The notes under the pieces were generated by a model. It had not been told where the DNA came from. It searched no databases and saw only the letters and a list, made by a program, of their open reading frames with translations. Shown here in pieces: positions 60,501 to 64,000 of a DNA stretch of 64,000 nucleotides. Made by a program: the position numbers and the translations under genes. The stretch comes from Strigops habroptila (lineage: Eukaryota > Chordata > Aves > Psittaciformes > Psittacidae): positions 11,866,354 through 11,930,353 of the forward strand of contig NC_044289.2 of assembly GCF_004027225.2 (NCBI RefSeq), in the 5' to 3' direction. The stretch's first letter is position 1. Each line of letters begins with the position of its first letter.

Positions 60501-63500
60501 TGAACCCTGCCACCATCACTCCAGTACAAGGCAGGAGCAACGCTGCCCAAAGCCAAGACTGAGACAAGACTGGGCAGAAACATGTAAAAGGTAAGCACAA
60601 CTCAAAGCATTCTCCCTCCCAAGGAGCATGGGGATGGAGGGCAATGTAGCCCCTGAACTTCCATCTCGCTCCCATCATCAAGGAGCAAGAGGGTGCCTTA
60701 GTAGAAATGAGCAGATTAATTTTCTGCCTGCTGCTTGCCAAGGACAGGCTGTGTCTGTGACCAGCAGCACTGCAAGATGTGCAGTCATGTATCTGCTGGA
60801 GCATCTTACTCCAGAGACACTCTTGGCCCCCTGCAACCAGCGTTATGGCTCCCTGGCCTTTCTGATTACTGGGCTTGCTCCTATCAATTCCTGTCTGTGG
60901 CTGGTGCTGGCTTTGTGATTTCCCAAGCTGCTTGCTAGGCAAGAACAAATCGCTTGCTGGAATCAAGTGAGATTGGGCATGTGTTCTACAGGGACAGCCA
61001 CTTTCTTGGGGTTTTTTAAAAGGAAAAGAAAACCTCTGAAGCTTTCAGAGGCAGGTTGAAGGTTGCTGAAGTCCTCAAGGCTCCAATTTAGGTCCAGATC
61101 AGCTTTTTCTTGCTAGGAAGGTAAAGGTCAGATGGGGAGTAATTTCTGGTGATGTCCTGAAAGCATTTCTCCTCCCAGATGTACAACTGACACAGCTCAC
61201 ATCCAGACCCAGCTGTGAGTGTGGCACCTCAGCTGCTCCTCAGCATCAGTTGCAATAACAGATGCAGCAGAGGGGAGTGTTAGCCTGGCTTTTATTTCCA
61301 GGCATTGTGACACTAAAATACATTGAGAGAGTGGCTGCTCTGAGGGTTTGTGCTTTGAGCTGGGCATCCTCCCTGTCTGGAGACCACCACCCCCTGCAAA
61401 ATGATGATGATCCTTCTGCCAGTGCTGCTCCATCTCTCTCCAGTGAAGCCTGAAAATGGGGCTGACAGAACTGGAACCCACGATTCTCTTCTTTAGCAAA
61501 CAAAGTATGGCAAAGGAGCACAGCTCCAAAACCCCAGGCCACCTGGGACCTTTACATCTCTTACAGGCTGCTGTGCTTTCCCTCTTCTCTTGCTTCATTT
61601 CTGTGGACACACATGCAGTGCCCTGTGCAGCGAGCTCTGCTCTCAAGCACCGTCCCAGCGCACCAGCATTCAGCGTTGATAACAGCTCATCACTGGGCTG
61701 ACTTGATGTTTAATGGCAGAATGAGGCAAGTGCTGTGCCTTGGCAGGACCTCACCTTCCTTCCTCAGCAGTGATGAGAAGAGGAGGAAGAGAAGGAGGTA
61801 TGCTCCAGGCTTTGCATCATCCCTTGTTTTTCTGGGGGCAAGGAAGAGTGGAAGAGAGCTTGTGGCATGGTAACACTTGGGTGTTTGATGCATTGTGGGA
61901 CAACCAGTCACCATAATTTACAATAGTTAGTGAATTTTAGTGATTTTTATGAACTTGCATGAGCAAAAGGTGGGGAACACTCCTTGCTACAGATTGGGAG
62001 GATTTGGGAAACCCATGGCCAGAGGAGGGGTGCCAGGTTCAGCCCCAGCTGTGGCAGCTTGGAGTCAGCTCTCGTGCTGTGATGCCCTCACTATGAGTAT
62101 GACTGGGGGAGCCAGGGCTAGGCAGCTGAAATATGGACTAGAGAGAGACCCTGAAGGCAAGCACAGAGCTGCTAAAAGCCCTGCACAAGGCACAGCTTCT
62201 TGGGAAGGTGGCAGGGTGTGAGACGTGGCTTAAATGGTGCTTTCCCATTTCTCTTCAAGTAGCGGATGGACTGGAGAGGGGAAGACTGTGAGAACGCGGC
62301 TTAATTTCTTACAACAGCCTGCTCTGAAGCACATGATGTTTTTAATACTTTCAATTAAGGCAGGCAGAGGAAGCAAACTGTCACAGGGTATTACAGAGAA
62401 TTGAGGAGTTCCACATGCTGCACAAAACCTGAGCAGCTGAGCAGTGCCTTTGAAAGAAGAGCAGAAATCAGCGGTGCGCACAGAGGAGGTTGTGGCTCTT
62501 GTACGTGTAAAGAGGCAATATTCACAGGGCTGATGGATCCTTGGGTACAAGATGAGATCTTTTAGCAGTTCATAAATAGAGGAAAAAAGCTCAGAAAGCC
62601 ACCAGAAGGACACAAAATTAACTGCAAACCAATTAGGATTCACTCACCAAAGGAAGACATGCAAGCTGGCTTGTGGAGCGTGAGCTGCCCTGGTACTCTT
62701 GACCTGAGAGAGGACCCAGTTGTTAGAACTGTTGCAAACTCTGAGCTAATGCCCTAGCTCAGAGTTTATAAACAGCAGCACACAGGTCTCTAGTCAAAGT
62801 GATGGATGGGAAATGGCTGTGAAGGAGGTGACTTGAGGAGGTGACGTCCCTCCTCAAGGAGTTTTTGCAAACAGGGATGAGATAAAGCCACTCTCCTGGT
62901 CACTGCTCAGGTCAAGGAGAGCTGAAAGACCACTGTAACTCTGCCTACAAGAAAACATGTTCTGCTGCCTCTGCCAGCTCCTCTCCGTGCCAAATAAATT
63001 GCTGCCCATGTTGTATCTGCAGCATCTGGGAGATGCCCTTAGGGAAAACAGGCACATGTTTTTGAGGATTCAGAATCTCCAGCAAGAGGTGGTTTTCTTG
63101 GTGTCCGCTGACATTGTGTTCAGCTCTGAGGTGCTCCAGAGAAAATGGTCCATTCAGGAGAGTATGGCAGGGCCCAGGCTTTCTGCTGATGACCTTTTGA
63201 TCTAAGAGAAACCGTCAAAGACCATGACCAGCCTCTAGGGATTTTGGGGAAGGTCTGATGAGCTAAAGTAATGAAAAGGATGTGCTTGGTAAATAACGTG
63301 TCTGGGGCAGTGATGGACACAGTGAGGTGCCAGCTTTGGCTCTGAGCAGTCACTGGAAAACACCAATTATTCCAGTGTGAGGGAGATCTGGCCCAATGGG
63401 CAGCTGTGGGAAGTTGCCTGTTGCCATCCAGATCATCAGGAACCCCACATTGTGCTGAGCAGTGGGGGCTGTACTCCTGTATCAAGCTCACACCAGGCAA

Positions 63501-64000
63501 GCAGCACCGTGGTTTTCCACATAGGGCACCAGGGTTGTGCCCGGAGGTGTCCTACCCTTCCCTGCCCACCTCCCCAAGCTGACAGACCCTTTCTCTCCTG
63601 GTCTGCTCCCACTTTGGCTCTGGCAAGTCCAGCCCTGGATTGAATGGAAGCTGGCTAGACAAAACCCTTCCGAACTGGCTCTATGAGGGACGAAATGGCT
63701 CTGTCCTTTCCCAGCAGCTAATGTATATATTGTCAGAGACATTTACAGATGTCTTCCTGCTGCAGTCTTGCCCTGCAATATGATAGTAGCCAAAAAGATG
63801 ATGAATAAGACTGGTTTTATCCATTAGCTCTGTCTCTCAGGCATGTGCTCATATACAGAGTACAACCACCTCACGTTACGTGACAGGCAAGAGGCTGCAA
63901 GAGTAGCAAATCTCCAGGGATGCTGACAAGAAGGTGAATCACGAGCTAGACGGATTCAGGCAGACAACTGCCAGGCGAGCACATGGCTGGATAAACAGAG
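57561..64000. other. Intergenic DNA or 5' non-coding part of the next gene
   Basis: 6.4 kb with no exon, RNA gene, CR1 or long microsatellite recognised. A small tandem duplication of GGTATAGTCTG occurs at about 58043-58065, enclosed by an 8-bp inverted repeat GGGAAACA/TGTTTCCC. If DLGAP4 follows as in human, this may be its upstream region or a 5' intron. Confidence 0.45.

Noticed and set aside
41700..64000. DLGAP4 coding exons expected next by synteny
   Set aside because: None of the characteristic SAPAP/GKAP family segments I know appear in any frame. The coding part must lie beyond the window, if present.

Overview
The window looks like avian genomic DNA. It carries several copies of the CR1 retroposon family, including 3' ends with the typical TTCCAACC...ATTCTATGAT tail. 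It also carries a solo LTR of a type I recall from bird ERVL-like elements, and short GC-rich introns typical of a bird microchromosome. The gene order EPB41L1 then AAR2, both on the plus strand, matches human chromosome 20q11 as I remember it. There DLGAP4 follows, but I see no DLGAP4 coding sequence here. Species cannot be fixed from the sequence. All homology statements rest on remembered family sequences; no database was searched.

Region 1 (1-8633) is 5' non-coding DNA of EPB41L1, probably intron 1, holding one decayed CR1 fragment with an unusual double hairpin. Region 2 (8634-32780) carries the whole EPB41L1 (protein 4.1N) coding sequence in 24 coding exons, all with GT-AG borders and consistent phases. 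Leaving out three in-frame optional exons gives a predicted 866-residue protein with FERM, FERM-adjacent, linker and C-terminal 4.1 domains. Including all three gives 1794 residues, most of the difference coming from one 859-codon exon at 22223-24799. The 3' UTR runs to paired poly(A) signals at 35830-35846.

Region 3 (about 36190-41700) is AAR2, a U5 snRNP assembly factor: a CpG-rich promoter, three coding exons (383 aa) and a 3' UTR with several poly(A) signals. The two genes lie head to tail, with roughly 530 bases between the last EPB41L1 poly(A) signal and the AAR2 start codon.

Region 4 (about 41700-64000) has no gene I can support. It contains CR1 fragments, a solo LTR, one perfect hairpin overlapping an octamer motif, and two blocks that look like candidate conserved regulatory DNA. 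One minus-strand open stretch rich in tryptophan is unexplained. It is probably intergenic DNA or the 5' non-coding part of the next gene.

The two genes have unrelated jobs: 4.1N is a membrane-skeleton adaptor of neurons, AAR2 is a nuclear/cytoplasmic splicing-machinery chaperone. Their proximity is a conserved neighbourhood rather than a functional operon. The most interesting items are the giant 4.1N exon with its degenerate 11-residue repeat array, and the twin-hairpin rearrangement inside a CR1 copy.
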